Shown: piece by piece, positions 38,132 through 46,924 of the stretch | Layout: each line of letters begins with the position of its first letter | Position numbering within the stretch: position 1 is the stretch's first letter | Origin: Vibrio penaeicida | Lineage (GTDB): Bacteria > Pseudomonadota > Gammaproteobacteria > Enterobacterales > Vibrionaceae | Length of the DNA: 64,000 bases | Assembly (NCBI RefSeq): GCF_002933855.1 | Contig: NZ_BFAQ01000017.1 | Location: 1 to 64,000 of the forward strand | Direction of reading: 5' to 3' | Made by a program: the position numbers and the translations under genes | Notes under the pieces: generated by a model | Told to the model about the DNA's origin: nothing | Databases searched by the model: none | Seen by the model: the letters and a program-made list of their open reading frames with translations, nothing else

Positions 38132-39049
38132 CTAGCGCCCAAGCATTCCCTGATAATTAGGCAGAAGCATATAAGTGCCAGTAAACTCCACAGCAGCATG
38201 TTCGCCACTGTAAATAGTTACATTAATAACCACGCGTGCTTTACGCCCGGCGGCCAGCCTGTCTAAGTCACCACTGATTCCATCGAGCGAGGTCGCCGCA
38301 ATTGGGCTTTGTTCAACCGCATGGCAGTAACGTATGCGGCTATCCACCAGCACAATGTCCGCTTCCAATTCACGCTCTTTCATCAAAAGCCAAGTCATAC
38401 CCCAGCCCGTTAACGTGGCTAAAGTAAACGCTGAACCAGCAAACAAGGTGTTGTGAGGGTTTAAATTGGGATTTAGCTGAGCGCTGCACTCGAAACGGTA
38501 ACCCGTGTATTGATTGATTTTAATCCCCATCTTGTCACTGATAGGAATTTGGCTTTCCCAACGATCTTGCAATTCTGCACACCATTCCGGGCGTCGCAAT
38601 ACATTCGCTAATGGATCCAGCGATTTCACCATTTGTTGGTGACGCATAGGACCACGTTCGTCATTGAGTTCACCTTGGCTTTCAAATCCATTTTTCTCGT
38701 AGAAGGCAATCGCATCTTCACGTGCATTACACACTAAGCGCTTAACCCCTTCTTGACGAGCAAATGACTCCAGCGCCACCATGACTAACGATCCGATGCC
38801 TTTACTTCGGCGATTCGGTTTCACCGCCATGTAGCGGATCTGACCTTCGTTATCAGGCGTGATATATAAACGCCCAATAGCCATCGGACGACCTTTACCG
38901 TCCACGATCATTCTGTGGTGGCTAAGTTCATCGTATTCATCCCTTTCCGAACCGACAGGCAAGCGCCAAGGTTCACGCAGCATTTGCCAGCGAAAGTGAT
39001 AGTACTTATTCAGCTGGTTCGCTGTTTTTGGGGTGACTAGTTTAAACAT
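38132..39049 (-). CDS. YiiD-like fusion of GNAT and hotdog thioesterase domains
   Basis: 305 residues. The N-terminal half (about 1-145) is a GNAT fold with RYMAVKPNRRSKGIGSLVM as the acetyl-CoA loop. The C-terminal half (about 155-300) is a YiiD_C hotdog domain with NPHNTLFAGSAFTLATL as its active-site helix. E. coli YiiD (FabY/MadA) is reported to act on malonyl-ACP at fatty acid initiation; I am not certain of this assignment here. As in E. coli it is next to dtd on the same strand, separated by 111 bases that hold 19-bp tandem repeats. Confidence 0.86.
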   Translation of the reverse strand: MFKLVTPKTANQLNKYYHFRWQMLREPWRLPVGSERDEYDELSHHRMIVDGKGRPMAIGRLYITPDNEGQIRYMAVKPNRRSKGIGSLVMVALESFARQEGVKRLVCNAREDAIAFYEKNGFESQGELNDERGPMRHQQMVKSLDPLANVLRRPEWCAELQDRWESQIPISDKMGIKINQYTGYRFECSAQLNPNLNPHNTLFAGSAFTLATLTGWGMTWLLMKERELEADIVLVDSRIRYCHAVEQSPIAATSLDGISGDLDRLAAGRKARVVINVTIYSGEHAAVEFTGTYMLLPNYQGMLGR

Positions 39050-39080
39050 GAGATTCCTTTGCTCGTTAGCACTCTTTTGA

Positions 39081-39151
39081 GATCGAAAGCCTGTATGCAG
39101 ATTGAAAGCTTATATGCACATTGAAAGCTTGTACGGAGATTTGAAGCTTGG
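39081..39151. repeat. 19-bp tandem repeat between yiiD and dtd
   Basis: Three to four degenerate copies of GATTGAAAGCTTGTATGCA with a 19-bp period: 39081-39099, 39100-39118, 39119-39137 and a partial fourth to 39151. Each holds AAGCTT or AAGCCT. It is in the transcribed gap just downstream of the dtd stop. Confidence 0.8.
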
Positions 39152-39160
39152 CTTTGTTGG

Positions 39161-39595
39161 CTATACCTGTAGCCAGAAAGTCACTGGTCCATCATTGACC
39201 AAAGACACTTTCATATCAGCCCCAAACCGTCCTCTCTCTGTACTGATTTTTTCAGCGCATCGATCAGAGAAATAATCGTACAAACGCTCCGCTTCAACGG
39301 GATGGGCACCTTTAGAGAAACCCGGTCGTGTTCCCTTTTTCGTGTCCGCCGGTAATGTAAATTGAGACACGACTAAAACACTTCCGTTCACTTCTTGGAC
39401 GTTCAGGTTCATTTTTCCCTGATCATCTTCAAAAATTCGGTAGGTTAGAACACGTTCCATCAGGCGTTTCGCCTTGGCTTCATCGTCTTCTCTTTCAACG
39501 CCAAGCAGGATAAGAATCCCTTTATTGATCTCGCCAACTGCATCGCCATCAACGTGGACTGCAGCCTCACTGACTCTTTGAATTAAGGCGATCAT
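39161..39595 (-). CDS. dtd: D-aminoacyl-tRNA deacylase
   Basis: 144 residues, the usual length. Hydrolyses D-aminoacyl-tRNAs (and glycyl-tRNA-Ala), proofreading chirality. The two signature motifs are present: SQFTL (about 78-82) and the cross-subunit Gly-cisPro loop in NDGPVTFWL (about 134-142). It overlaps yihY by four bases (ATGA), a coupled pair as in E. coli. Confidence 0.96.
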   Translation of the reverse strand: MIALIQRVSEAAVHVDGDAVGEINKGILILLGVEREDDEAKAKRLMERVLTYRIFEDDQGKMNLNVQEVNGSVLVVSQFTLPADTKKGTRPGFSKGAHPVEAERLYDYFSDRCAEKISTERGRFGADMKVSLVNDGPVTFWLQV

Positions 39596-40491
39596 CCGCC
39601 GCTTCCTTGTTGTTCTTCTTTATTTTCAGGCTCGGTACTGTACCACATTTCTCGTTCTCCAAGGCTTGCTGTCACTTCTGCTCCTACCAGAACAATCAAC
39701 CAACAGAGATAAACCCAAACAAAAAGAATCGGTATTGCTGCTAATGCACCGTAAATAAGCTGGTAAGACGGGAACTGAGTAATATACATGGCAAAACCCT
39801 TTTTACTCAGTTCAAACAGTATGGCAGCCACGAGAGCGCCTAGCGCCGCGTCTTTCAACATTACCTTCTTGTTGGGCACCAACATGTAAAGCCCCATAAA
39901 TGCACAAAAAGATAAAATAAAGGGCAACCCACTCAGTATTTCTGAGTAGACCGTAGAAATAGCTTCGCTTTCGATCAAATTGAGAGACGTGACATAAGAT
40001 GTAGCAGCAATAGAGGCTCCGACCAGGATCGGTCCTAGCGTTAACACCATCCAGTACATTGAAAACGAATACACGTGGCGACGTTTTTTTTCTACACGCC
40101 AAATATAGTTTAAGTTTTTATCGATGTTGGAAATCAACATCAAGGCGGCCACAAACAGAAAACCACCACCAACCGCGGTCATTTTGCCAGTGTTAGCGAC
40201 AAAGTCATTCAGCGCCGATTTCACTGCGGCTCCGGCTGCTGGCACGAAGTTAGTGATCACGAACTCCTGAAGCACGTCCCCTGCATTGGCAAATACCGGA
40301 AACTTAGAAAGCACTGAAAGCAATACTGTCAACATAGGAACAAGCGACAATAGCGTAATGTACGCCATGTACCCTGCACTCACGGTTAAACGATCGCGTC
40401 CCATGCGTCCAAGTAGATAGCGGAAAAATTGTTGAGAATGAACGGCTATCTCTTCGAACTTCAACTTGTATCTCCTTGTTAAGTCGTCCAT
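39592..40491 (-). CDS. yihY: YihY/BrkB-family inner membrane protein
   Basis: 299 residues with six membrane segments (about 35-60, 95-118, 140-162, 180-200, 212-232 and 245-272). This family was once called RNase BN by mistake; it is a multi-spanning membrane protein with similarity to BrkB. Its function is unknown. The N-terminal sequence [30 protein letters not shown] is conserved in the family, quoted here in two parts of one continuous region near residues 24-53. It precedes dtd and is divergent from the lipoprotein gene. Confidence 0.88.
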   Translation of the reverse strand: MDDLTRRYKLKFEEIAVHSQQFFRYLLGRMGRDRLTVSAGYMAYITLLSLVPMLTVLLSVLSKFPVFANAGDVLQEFVITNFVPAAGAAVKSALNDFVANTGKMTAVGGGFLFVAALMLISNIDKNLNYIWRVEKKRRHVYSFSMYWMVLTLGPILVGASIAATSYVTSLNLIESEAISTVYSEILSGLPFILSFCAFMGLYMLVPNKKVMLKDAALGALVAAILFELSKKGFAMYITQFPSYQLIYGALAAIPILFVWVYLCWLIVLVGAEVTASLGEREMWYSTEPENKEEQQGSGG

Positions 40492-40525
40492 AGTTCTTTC
40501 AATTCTATACGAAAAGGAAATCCAA

Positions 40526-41161
40526 ATGCGTTTTGTTTTTGCTATGGCGATGTCTTTGCTTTTTATTACAGGCTGCCAATCAACATATTACTCAGCGATG
40601 GAGAAAGTGGGCGTTCACAAACGTGACATCATGGTTGATAGGGTTGAAGATGCCAGAACCGCACAACAAGAAGCCCAAGAAGAATTTTCGAGTGCACTTG
40701 AAGCCCTTTCTGCGTTAACACAATTTGATGGCGGTGATTTGGAATCAATGTATAAGAAAATCAACGCCAAGTATGAAGACAGCGTAGATGCAGCTGAAAC
40801 GGTTTCTAGCCGAATCAGTTCCATTGAAGATGTGTCGGATGCCCTTTTTGAGGAATGGGAAGAGGAACTCACCCTCTACACTAGTAGCAAACTGCGCCGC
40901 GATAGTGAATCCAAACTCAAGCAAACCAAGGCGTCATACAATACCATGCTACGTGCCATGAAGCGGGCAGAGAAAAAAATGACGCCCGTACTCAACACCT
41001 TGCAAGACAACACACTCTATTTAAAGCATAACTTGAATGCGAGTGCCATTGGGTCACTGCAAGGCGAGTTTATGAGTTTAGAGAAAGACATTGAAGTGGC
41101 GATCAAAGAGATGAAGTCAGCCATAACAGAATCAGATAAATTCTTGGCGAAGCTTAAATGA
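40526..41161 (+). CDS. DUF2959-type lipoprotein
   Basis: 211 residues from the ATG at 40526, preceded by AAGGA at good spacing; the frame opens earlier at 40466 within yihY. Lipobox LLFITGC gives Cys17 as the likely lipidated residue, followed by QS, so probable outer-membrane sorting. The mature part is almost wholly helical and coiled-coil, acidic, with repeated Glu/Lys heptads. It resembles DUF2959 proteins of vibrios and related marine bacteria, of unknown function. Single-gene unit with a terminator. Confidence 0.8.
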   Translation: MRFVFAMAMSLLFITGCQSTYYSAMEKVGVHKRDIMVDRVEDARTAQQEAQEEFSSALEALSALTQFDGGDLESMYKKINAKYEDSVDAAETVSSRISSIEDVSDALFEEWEEELTLYTSSKLRRDSESKLKQTKASYNTMLRAMKRAEKKMTPVLNTLQDNTLYLKHNLNASAIGSLQGEFMSLEKDIEVAIKEMKSAITESDKFLAKLK

Positions 41162-41235
41162 GCCGAACTTTAAACAGCCTTCGTTATAAGTCGCCTTCGT
41201 TCGAGATACACAAAAGCCATATACCTACGCAAGAC

Positions 41236-41264
41236 ACCAAAAAGGGGCATCTAGCCCCTTTTGT
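41236..41264 (+). terminator. terminator after the DUF2959 lipoprotein gene
   Basis: AAAAGGGGC, a five-base loop and GCCCCTTTTG. It lies between convergent genes and may also serve hemN, which ends at 41287. Confidence 0.8.
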
Positions 41265-41286
41265 TTATTCAAATATTTGAGTTTCT

Positions 41287-42660
41287 CTAGATCACTCGTG
41301 AGAATTGCTGCTGACGTGCCTTATCTCGTAGATATTTATCGAAGCACATACAGATATTTCGAATCAACAGGCGACCTCGCAACGTGACGCGAATTTCGCT
41401 GTCATCCACTTCGACCAACCCGTCATCCACAAAAGTTTGCAACAGTTCCAAGTCTTCTTTGAAGTAATGATTAAACTCAACATCAAATTCATTTTCAATG
41501 AACGTTTTATCCAGCTTAAAGTTGCAGATTAGCTGCTTTATGACTTCACGTCTCAGTAGGTCATCGGAATCCAGTGATACGCCCTTCCAAAGTGCATGAC
41601 GCAGTTCATTAACTTGAGCGTAGTATTTCTTTAGCTCTTTTTGATTCTGAGCATAGCTGTCTCCGATCATAGAAATCGCAGACACACCAAATCCAACTAA
41701 ATCGCAATCGCCTTGTGTGGTATAGCCTTGGAAATTACGGTGCAGAATGCCTTCTCGCTGCGCGACTGCAAGCTCGTCGTCTGGTTGAGCAAAGTGATCC
41801 ATTCCAATGAATTGGTAACCTGCGCCCGTCAAAGTACCGATAGTATCTTGAAGAATCGCCATCTTCTCACTTGGCGCAGGTAAATCGGCATCTTTGATTT
41901 TACGCTGTGCTGCGAATAACTGAGGCATATGAGCATAGTTAAACACCGATAAACGACCTGGCTGCATTTTCAGCACTTGCTCTAACGTTTTCGCAAAAGA
42001 AGCTTGGGTTTGCTTGGGTAAACCATAAATCAAATCCAGATTGGTAGAGCGAAAGCCAAGCTGCTTGGCTTTTTCAACCATGTCGATGATAAATTGCTCA
42101 TCTTGCTCACGGTTAACCAGCTTTTGCACTTCTTTATCAAAATCTTGAACACCAATGCTTAAACGGTTAAACCCTTCAGCACGCAGATGATCAAGCATAT
42201 TTAGCTCAATTTCTCTTGGGTCAACTTCGATACTGATTTCAGCACTCGCGTCAAATTGAAACTCTTCCCGAAGGAGTGACATCAAGCGTGATATTTGAGC
42301 CTTATCTAGGAAAGTTGGCGTTCCCCCTCCAAAATGCAATTGCGTCACATGACGATGGTGCAGCAAAGAAGCACGTTGTCGAATTTCATGCTCTAGTACA
42401 TCTAGGTATTCATCCGCTTTGTGCTGATGACGAGTGATCACTTTATTGCAGCCACAGTAATAGCAAAGCTTGTGGCAAAACGGAATATGCACGTACAGTG
42501 ACAGTGGGCGCTCTGGGTATTGCGCGCAGGCCATATCGAATTCAGCAATGGTATAGGCTTCATGGAACTCCAACGCGGTTGGATAAGAGGTGTATCTCGG
42601 CCCTGAGTAATTGTATTTATCTAATACAGTTTGATCCCAAACAATTTGCTCACTCGACAT
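41287..42660 (-). CDS. hemN: oxygen-independent coproporphyrinogen III dehydrogenase
   Basis: 457 residues from the third of three in-frame ATGs (42658-42660, MSSEQIVWD), the start that matches relatives. Radical SAM enzyme that oxidises coproporphyrinogen III to protoporphyrinogen IX without oxygen. The cluster-binding CxxxCxxC is in CHKLCYYCGC, and GGGTPTFL follows as the SAM motif. The HemN C-terminal domain covers about 360-440. Upstream ATGs at 42678 and 42696 come from 18-bp repeats coding MSSHKT and MSSHKA. The gene lies near yihI, as in E. coli. Confidence 0.95.
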   Translation of the reverse strand: MSSEQIVWDQTVLDKYNYSGPRYTSYPTALEFHEAYTIAEFDMACAQYPERPLSLYVHIPFCHKLCYYCGCNKVITRHQHKADEYLDVLEHEIRQRASLLHHRHVTQLHFGGGTPTFLDKAQISRLMSLLREEFQFDASAEISIEVDPREIELNMLDHLRAEGFNRLSIGVQDFDKEVQKLVNREQDEQFIIDMVEKAKQLGFRSTNLDLIYGLPKQTQASFAKTLEQVLKMQPGRLSVFNYAHMPQLFAAQRKIKDADLPAPSEKMAILQDTIGTLTGAGYQFIGMDHFAQPDDELAVAQREGILHRNFQGYTTQGDCDLVGFGVSAISMIGDSYAQNQKELKKYYAQVNELRHALWKGVSLDSDDLLRREVIKQLICNFKLDKTFIENEFDVEFNHYFKEDLELLQTFVDDGLVEVDDSEIRVTLRGRLLIRNICMCFDKYLRDKARQQQFSRVI

Positions 42661-42696
42661 CGTTTTATGACTCGACATAGCTTTGTGACTCGACAT
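42661..42696 (-). repeat. 18-bp repeats at the hemN start giving three in-frame ATGs
   Basis: Units ATGTCGAGTCACAAAGCT and ATGTCGAGTCATAAAACG precede ATGTCGAGTGAGCAA in the native gene. Each is a copy of the native start region, so hemN can start at any of three places in one frame. None has a strong ribosome binding site. Confidence 0.8.
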
Positions 42697-42747
42697 TGCT
42701 TTGTGCTTCCGGTTTAGTGCTTAGGGGCGTATTTTGCCATATCACAA

Positions 42748-42862
42748 TGACAGTGACGGTATACGCTGTCAGATTTAATAATAGAAATGTTCAGAAGTGC
42801 TAGTGAGATCACTCGCACTCTGTGATCGATCCCAGAACACGATCTGGGTCGATTCACATGAT
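42748..42862. repeat. three dyads in the hemN-DUF2489 gap
   Basis: First dyad TGACAG to CTGTCA at 42748-42771. Second AGTGC-TAGTGA to TCACTC-GCACT at 42796-42819. Third near 42821-42858, TGTGATCGATCCCAGA to TCTGGGTCGATTCACA with a six-base loop and a mismatched centre. The last could end the upstream DUF2489 transcript but has no T-run. Confidence 0.5.
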
Positions 42863-42872
42863 GATAGATAAA

Positions 42873-43367
42873 TCAGGAAGCGACCACATTGATATTGATC
42901 TGGTTGTTCAGCGGTTTGATTTTGTCTTTGAGTATTTTAAGCTCTTCGACAATAGCATCATTTAAGCGGACTTCTGCCTTCTGGCGAGCCAGAGTTTGTT
43001 GCATGCGTTCTTTTTTTGCCAGTGTTTGCCTATCTTCTCCGCGAGCCATATCCTTAACGACATGATACAACTCGGCAATTGCAGGGTATTCTTTATCGAA
43101 GTCAATTCGATCTTCACCCTGCACGTAATCTAGGATGCAATACACGCGAATACTGATTTCAGACAAGTCGCATTGCCCCTGAATACCAGCAGCACACAGG
43201 GTATCTACATTTTCAAAAATGTTGGCATTACGCTTATTAATCGCTAGCGCTTTATGTTTCGCTTGCAGTTCCTTCTGCTTTTTCAGTTGCAGTAAAAGAT
43301 AACCTGCGTACGAGGCCAGCCCTAAAATGATGAGCCCACCTATCACAGCTAATGCGGTTACTGACAT
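42873..43367 (-). CDS. DUF2489 membrane-anchored protein
   Basis: 164 residues. One N-terminal membrane segment (about 5-26) followed by a Lys-rich helix and a helical domain with CDLSEISIRVYCILDYV. It matches the DUF2489 family that is found beside yihI in vibrios. Function unknown. It starts 11 bases after yihI ends, so it shares a transcript with yihI and the methyltransferase. Confidence 0.82.
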   Translation of the reverse strand: MSVTALAVIGGLIILGLASYAGYLLLQLKKQKELQAKHKALAINKRNANIFENVDTLCAAGIQGQCDLSEISIRVYCILDYVQGEDRIDFDKEYPAIAELYHVVKDMARGEDRQTLAKKERMQQTLARQKAEVRLNDAIVEELKILKDKIKPLNNQININVVAS

Positions 43368-43378
43368 TACTTTCTCGC

Positions 43379-43927
43379 CTATTCTTTCAAGTTATCTATG
43401 TCTAGATCTTCGAACTGAGAGAGTAAATCATCGTCAGATTTCGCTTTAGCAGGCGCTTCAAACGTTTCTTCTACTTCCTCAACTTCTGGCTCCATCAACC
43501 CAAGTTGATTCATCAGAACTTCGATGCGATCCAGTTTTTCATCCACGAACTGCTGTAGACCTTTACCCAAGCTTTCACCTGCGTCGATTCGATCTAGGAG
43601 TACAGCCAGCTGTGCATCATTTTCCAACATTTCAAGCTCTTGCTCAGCGGAAAGGCGACGCTCTTGCTTCGTTGGCTTTTTCGTTGGTTCAATAATCAAC
43701 GGAATCTTTTTCTTGCTACCCAAGCGAGGGTCACGTTTTTGACCGTTGCCAGAGTGCTTCGATTCAGAGGCTTCAGAATGACGGCTACCCGACTTCAAAC
43801 CTTTACGTTTTTTCAGCTTTTTACGCAAGCGACCTTCAACGTCAGATTCGCTGCGATTACGCGTTACAATTACGTCAGGTTCGCCTATTACAGCACCTGG
43901 TTTTCTAGATTTTTTACTTCGACTCAT
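43379..43927 (-). CDS. yihI: Der GTPase-activating protein YihI
   Basis: 182 residues. A long basic, disordered N-terminus (MSRSKKSRKPGA, then Arg/Lys/Ser-rich to about 90), a central helical region with LEMLENDAQLAVLLDRID (about 98-115) and an acidic C-terminal tail. In E. coli YihI stimulates the GTPase Der and slows 50S maturation. It overlaps the methyltransferase gene by 14 bases. Confidence 0.93.
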   Translation of the reverse strand: MSRSKKSRKPGAVIGEPDVIVTRNRSESDVEGRLRKKLKKRKGLKSGSRHSEASESKHSGNGQKRDPRLGSKKKIPLIIEPTKKPTKQERRLSAEQELEMLENDAQLAVLLDRIDAGESLGKGLQQFVDEKLDRIEVLMNQLGLMEPEVEEVEETFEAPAKAKSDDDLLSQFEDLDIDNLKE

Positions 43928-44564
43928 TACTGGGTTTCCTCAGTAAAATTACATCATTGCCAATAAACTCGAGTTGGAGTCCGTCCCGTCGCGCTAAGTA
44001 TTGAAACGTTGCACGACTAAAAAAGATCACATGTGTAAGATCATTTTTATAATGCCATCCCGCAAAAGCTTCAAGGCTAATCACCATTTTGGTCATTATC
44101 CCTAGCCATCCGCCTGGTTTGACTAAACTCAACCATTGCTGCCACACTTCATCAGGTTGATAGAGATGCTCTATTACCTCAGTGGCAGTTACAAAATCAT
44201 ACGCTCTATCAAGTACCCTCTTATCAGGATAATAGTAGAGATCGTAAAGAGAAACGGTATGTCCGCTCTCTTCTAACATGAGAGACAGTGTTGGCCCTGG
44301 TCCACAACCGAAATCCAACCCATGCGAATGGGGTTTGACTCGCTCAACTATAGGCGTGGACATTCGGCTCAAAAAACGGCGGTATCCTTCATCAGAAGGA
44401 TCATTCTCGTGCCAGTCATACATGGTCTTTTCTTCTTCAGCCGTCAAGCGCTGAGCGGGATCAACAAACACCAATTCACATTGCTGACATTGATGATAAC
44501 GTCGACGACGGTCTTCAAAGTAGTCTGAAGTCTGCGATGAGTCGCAGAGCGGACATACATGCAT
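43914..44564 (-). CDS. class I SAM methyltransferase with N-terminal zinc ribbon
   Basis: 216 residues. Two CxxC pairs at the N-terminus (CPLC and CQQC, about 4-33) form a zinc ribbon. The SAM loop is LDFGCGPGPTLSL (about 83-95), followed by VTATEVIEHLYQP (about 123-136) and a C-terminal beta element. It is of the Methyltransf_23 type. The substrate is unknown. It overlaps the start of yihI, so the two are coupled; the link to ribosome assembly through YihI is by position only. Confidence 0.85.
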   Translation of the reverse strand: MHVCPLCDSSQTSDYFEDRRRRYHQCQQCELVFVDPAQRLTAEEEKTMYDWHENDPSDEGYRRFLSRMSTPIVERVKPHSHGLDFGCGPGPTLSLMLEESGHTVSLYDLYYYPDKRVLDRAYDFVTATEVIEHLYQPDEVWQQWLSLVKPGGWLGIMTKMVISLEAFAGWHYKNDLTHVIFFSRATFQYLARRDGLQLEFIGNDVILLRKPSNESK

Positions 44565-44678
44565 GTAGGCATCCTCAGTTAGGGATGCGAAACATACCAG
44601 AAAGTGAGGTTAGAGTGGAGTTTTATTGAGCACTTTCTGCTTAATCATGGTAAAAAGAGCCGTTGATGGGATTGAAAC

Positions 44679-44712
44679 GTAAAAAGCGGCAAAAAAATCG
44701 CCGCTTTTTAGT
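44679..44712 (-). terminator. intrinsic terminator of the cytochrome c4 gene
   Basis: On the minus strand AAAAAGCGGC, a nine-base T-rich loop and GCCGCTTTTT, about 40 bases after the cytochrome gene stop. Confidence 0.88.
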
Positions 44713-44750
44713 CTTAATAAAGACAATATAGGGTTGTCTTCAAATAAGGC

Positions 44751-45368
44751 TTAGTGCAAACCGCCCATGTATTTGGACAGTATGTCGATGTCTTCGTCTG
44801 TCAGCTTTTTCGCGATATCACGCATCATAGCGTTCATATCGTTGTTGCGATCTCCAGAGCGGAATTTAACCAATTGAGCTTTGATGTAGTCAGGGTGTTG
44901 ACCCGACACTTTAGGAAACCCTGAAAGCTCAGTACCGTTACCACGAGGACCATGACAAGCAATACAAGCTGTAATGCCACGTTGCATATCACCAGCGGCG
45001 TACAGTACTTTACCGCGATCAACTACTTCATCAGGAGTCGTACTTTCTGCGGTTGTCAGTGAAGAATAATAAGCAGAAAGATCTGCGATATCTTCGTCTG
45101 ACAATGGAACGGCCATGGCGCTCATAGCAGGATCATAACGACCTTGCTTTCCGCCTGTCTGCCCGCCTAGCTTGAGATCTTGTAACTGCTTCTCAAGATA
45201 TTTGGCATGCTGACCAGCCAATTTTGGATTAATTGGAATCAAACTGTTACCGTCTGCACCGTGGCAGGCTGCACATGTAAGAGATTTTGCTTTACCAGCT
45301 TCAATACTACCTTGGGCCCATACAGAGCAGCTGGCTAATAAACTCAAGATTAGCACTAATTTTTTCAT
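44751..45368 (-). CDS. diheme cytochrome c4
   Basis: 205 residues. A signal peptide ends near AQG (19-20). Two haem-binding motifs, CAACH (32-36) and CIACH (135-139), with Met ligands in MSAMAVP and MNAMMRD, mark two cytochrome c domains. It is a periplasmic electron carrier that can feed terminal oxidases (cbb3 type in vibrios). It is divergent from engB and monocistronic. Confidence 0.94.
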   Translation of the reverse strand: MKKLVLILSLLASCSVWAQGSIEAGKAKSLTCAACHGADGNSLIPINPKLAGQHAKYLEKQLQDLKLGGQTGGKQGRYDPAMSAMAVPLSDEDIADLSAYYSSLTTAESTTPDEVVDRGKVLYAAGDMQRGITACIACHGPRGNGTELSGFPKVSGQHPDYIKAQLVKFRSGDRNNDMNAMMRDIAKKLTDEDIDILSKYMGGLH

Positions 45369-45518
45369 GACATTCCATTATAATTATCAAGCTTCCAGTA
45401 CCACATGATGTGGTTGGCTATTGGTACAATAAAACGACCTTATGCCGAGCAAGGATATTTTACACAAATTCACAAAAAAGTAATCAATCGACTACACAAA
45501 GACGAGATGGAGTTAACA

Positions 45519-46175
45519 GTGAGCGCAAAAATTCATTACCAGAACACACATTTTATTACCAGCGCCCCTGACATACGTCACTTGCCAGAGGATAAGGGAA
45601 TAGAAGTTGCGTTTGCTGGCCGCTCTAACGCCGGTAAGTCCAGTGCACTAAATCGACTAACTAACCAAAGAAGTTTAGCAAAAACCAGTAAAACTCCAGG
45701 CCGTACTCAATTAATTAACCTATTTAAAGTATACGACAACTGCCACATTGTTGATCTTCCTGGCTACGGATTTGCTCAAGTTCCTTTAGAAATGAAGAAG
45801 AAGTGGCAGCAATCATTAGGGGAATACCTTCAAAAACGCCAGTCTCTTAAAGGTTTAGTGGTTCTGATGGACATTCGCCATCCAATGAAAGAATTGGATC
45901 AGCAGCTTATTTACTGGGCAGTCGATTCTGGCATTCCGGTTCAAGTACTGCTAACAAAAGCAGACAAACTGAAAAGCGGAGTAAGAAAAGCCACGCTACT
46001 TAAAATCCGTGAAGCGTCACTGACATTTGGTGGTGAAGTAAAAGTTGACGTATTTTCTTCTTTGAAAGGCATTGGTGTTGACCAACTAAGATCCAAGATG
46101 GACGAGTGGTTTGCTCCAGCATTGATAGAAGAAACTCAAGAGAGCGAAGACCCAGAACAACCCACTGAAGAGTAA
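45519..46175 (+). CDS. engB: ribosome biogenesis GTPase EngB (YihA/YsxC)
   Basis: 218 residues from the GTG at 45519, six bases after GGAG; this start gives MSAKIHYQ as in other vibrios. Upstream ATGs would extend the protein without support. GTPase motifs are GRSNAGKSS (G1), the G2 Thr region KTPGRTQ, DLPGYG (G3) and TKAD (G4). It is essential for 50S subunit assembly. In E. coli it neighbours spf and polA as here. Confidence 0.96.
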   Translation: MSAKIHYQNTHFITSAPDIRHLPEDKGIEVAFAGRSNAGKSSALNRLTNQRSLAKTSKTPGRTQLINLFKVYDNCHIVDLPGYGFAQVPLEMKKKWQQSLGEYLQKRQSLKGLVVLMDIRHPMKELDQQLIYWAVDSGIPVQVLLTKADKLKSGVRKATLLKIREASLTFGGEVKVDVFSSLKGIGVDQLRSKMDEWFAPALIEETQESEDPEQPTEE

Positions 46176-46197
46176 GCAATTTTTCTCTTAAAGACAA

Positions 46198-46222
46198 AAG
46201 TCCCCACCTTTTTGGTGGGGCA
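46198..46222. terminator. hairpin after engB
   Basis: CCCCACC, a five-base T-rich loop and GGTGGGG, 26 bases after the engB stop. The T-tail is poor in the plus direction (CAACGG), so it may be a weak or Rho-aided terminator. Confidence 0.55.
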
Positions 46223-46643
46223 ACGGGAGAGAAATAGGAGGTATTATTATTATAGGTAAAAAGCATTCATGATCTCCCATCAAAACTCAAGGTCTTTCTC
46301 TACTTTTTTTTAAAACCTTGCCACCCGGCACCTTTTACCATCAGGGCTTATTTGCATAAAGCTCTTGTTTCATGCCTTACATAACTAAATTTCACATCAA
46401 GCTTATTTTTCAACAAAAATCATCTTATTGACAATGCGGTTTTTTACTACAAAAATCTCTTCAGTAAAAAAGTCTGAATGTATTTATTTACATAAAATCG
46501 AAGCCATTAGCTTGGCTATGAAAGAATTGTTTTACGAATTTCTAGCAAATACGTTTGGAAAGGTTTTCCATGGAGAAATAATAATATGTGGAAAAGAGAA
46601 GCATCAAATGCTCATTATTACAGCAATATGTTGTTTTTATTAC
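46223..46643. other. 421-bp A/T-rich gap between engB and Spot 42
   Basis: No open frame with a ribosome binding site is convincing; the longest (46428-46694) runs into Spot 42 in antisense. An inverted CAAGGT/ACCTTG pair at about 46290-46317 and a TGCC/GGCA pair are visible. A second small RNA is known from this neighbourhood in Aliivibrio as I recall; nothing here proves it. Confidence 0.4.
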
Positions 46644-46751
46644 AATAAAAAACGCCCCAGTCAAAAACTGACTGGGGCGGCTGAATCAGCCTAATCCAAT
46701 AACGTGAAACAAAAGGTCTGAAAGATAGAACATCTTACCTCTGTACCCTAC
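46644..46751 (-). ncRNA. spf: Spot 42 small RNA
   Basis: The minus strand begins GTAGGGTACAGAGGTAAGAT and ends with a GCCCCAGTCAG hairpin and TTTTTTATT. This matches E. coli Spot 42 nearly base for base at the 5' end and in the terminator, over about 108 bases. It is an Hfq-dependent regulator of carbon-metabolism genes, repressed by CRP-cAMP in E. coli. Position between polA and engB is also conserved. The -10-like CATTAT lies just upstream. Confidence 0.96.
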
Positions 46752-46862
46752 GAGAGATAATGTACAACATTTACTCAGGGATGAAAACTATTTTTGTAGT
46801 TTTTTTTCATCAATAATTTGTAAAAGTACATTAACACTTTATTTTACACGACTTTTTTTAGC

Positions 46863-46892
46863 CTATAAAAAAGCCAGCATGTGCGCTGGCTC
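46863..46892 (-). terminator. intrinsic terminator of polA
   Basis: On the minus strand GAGCCAGC, a six-base loop and GCTGGCTTTTTT, about 33 bases after the polA stop. Confidence 0.9.
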
Positions 46893-46924
46893 ATATATAT
46901 TTGCTGGATTAGAGCAAGATTTGG

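Noticed and set aside
46428..46694. 88-codon frame between engB and Spot 42
   Set aside because: A/T-rich, no ribosome binding site, ends antisense to the Spot 42 terminator.
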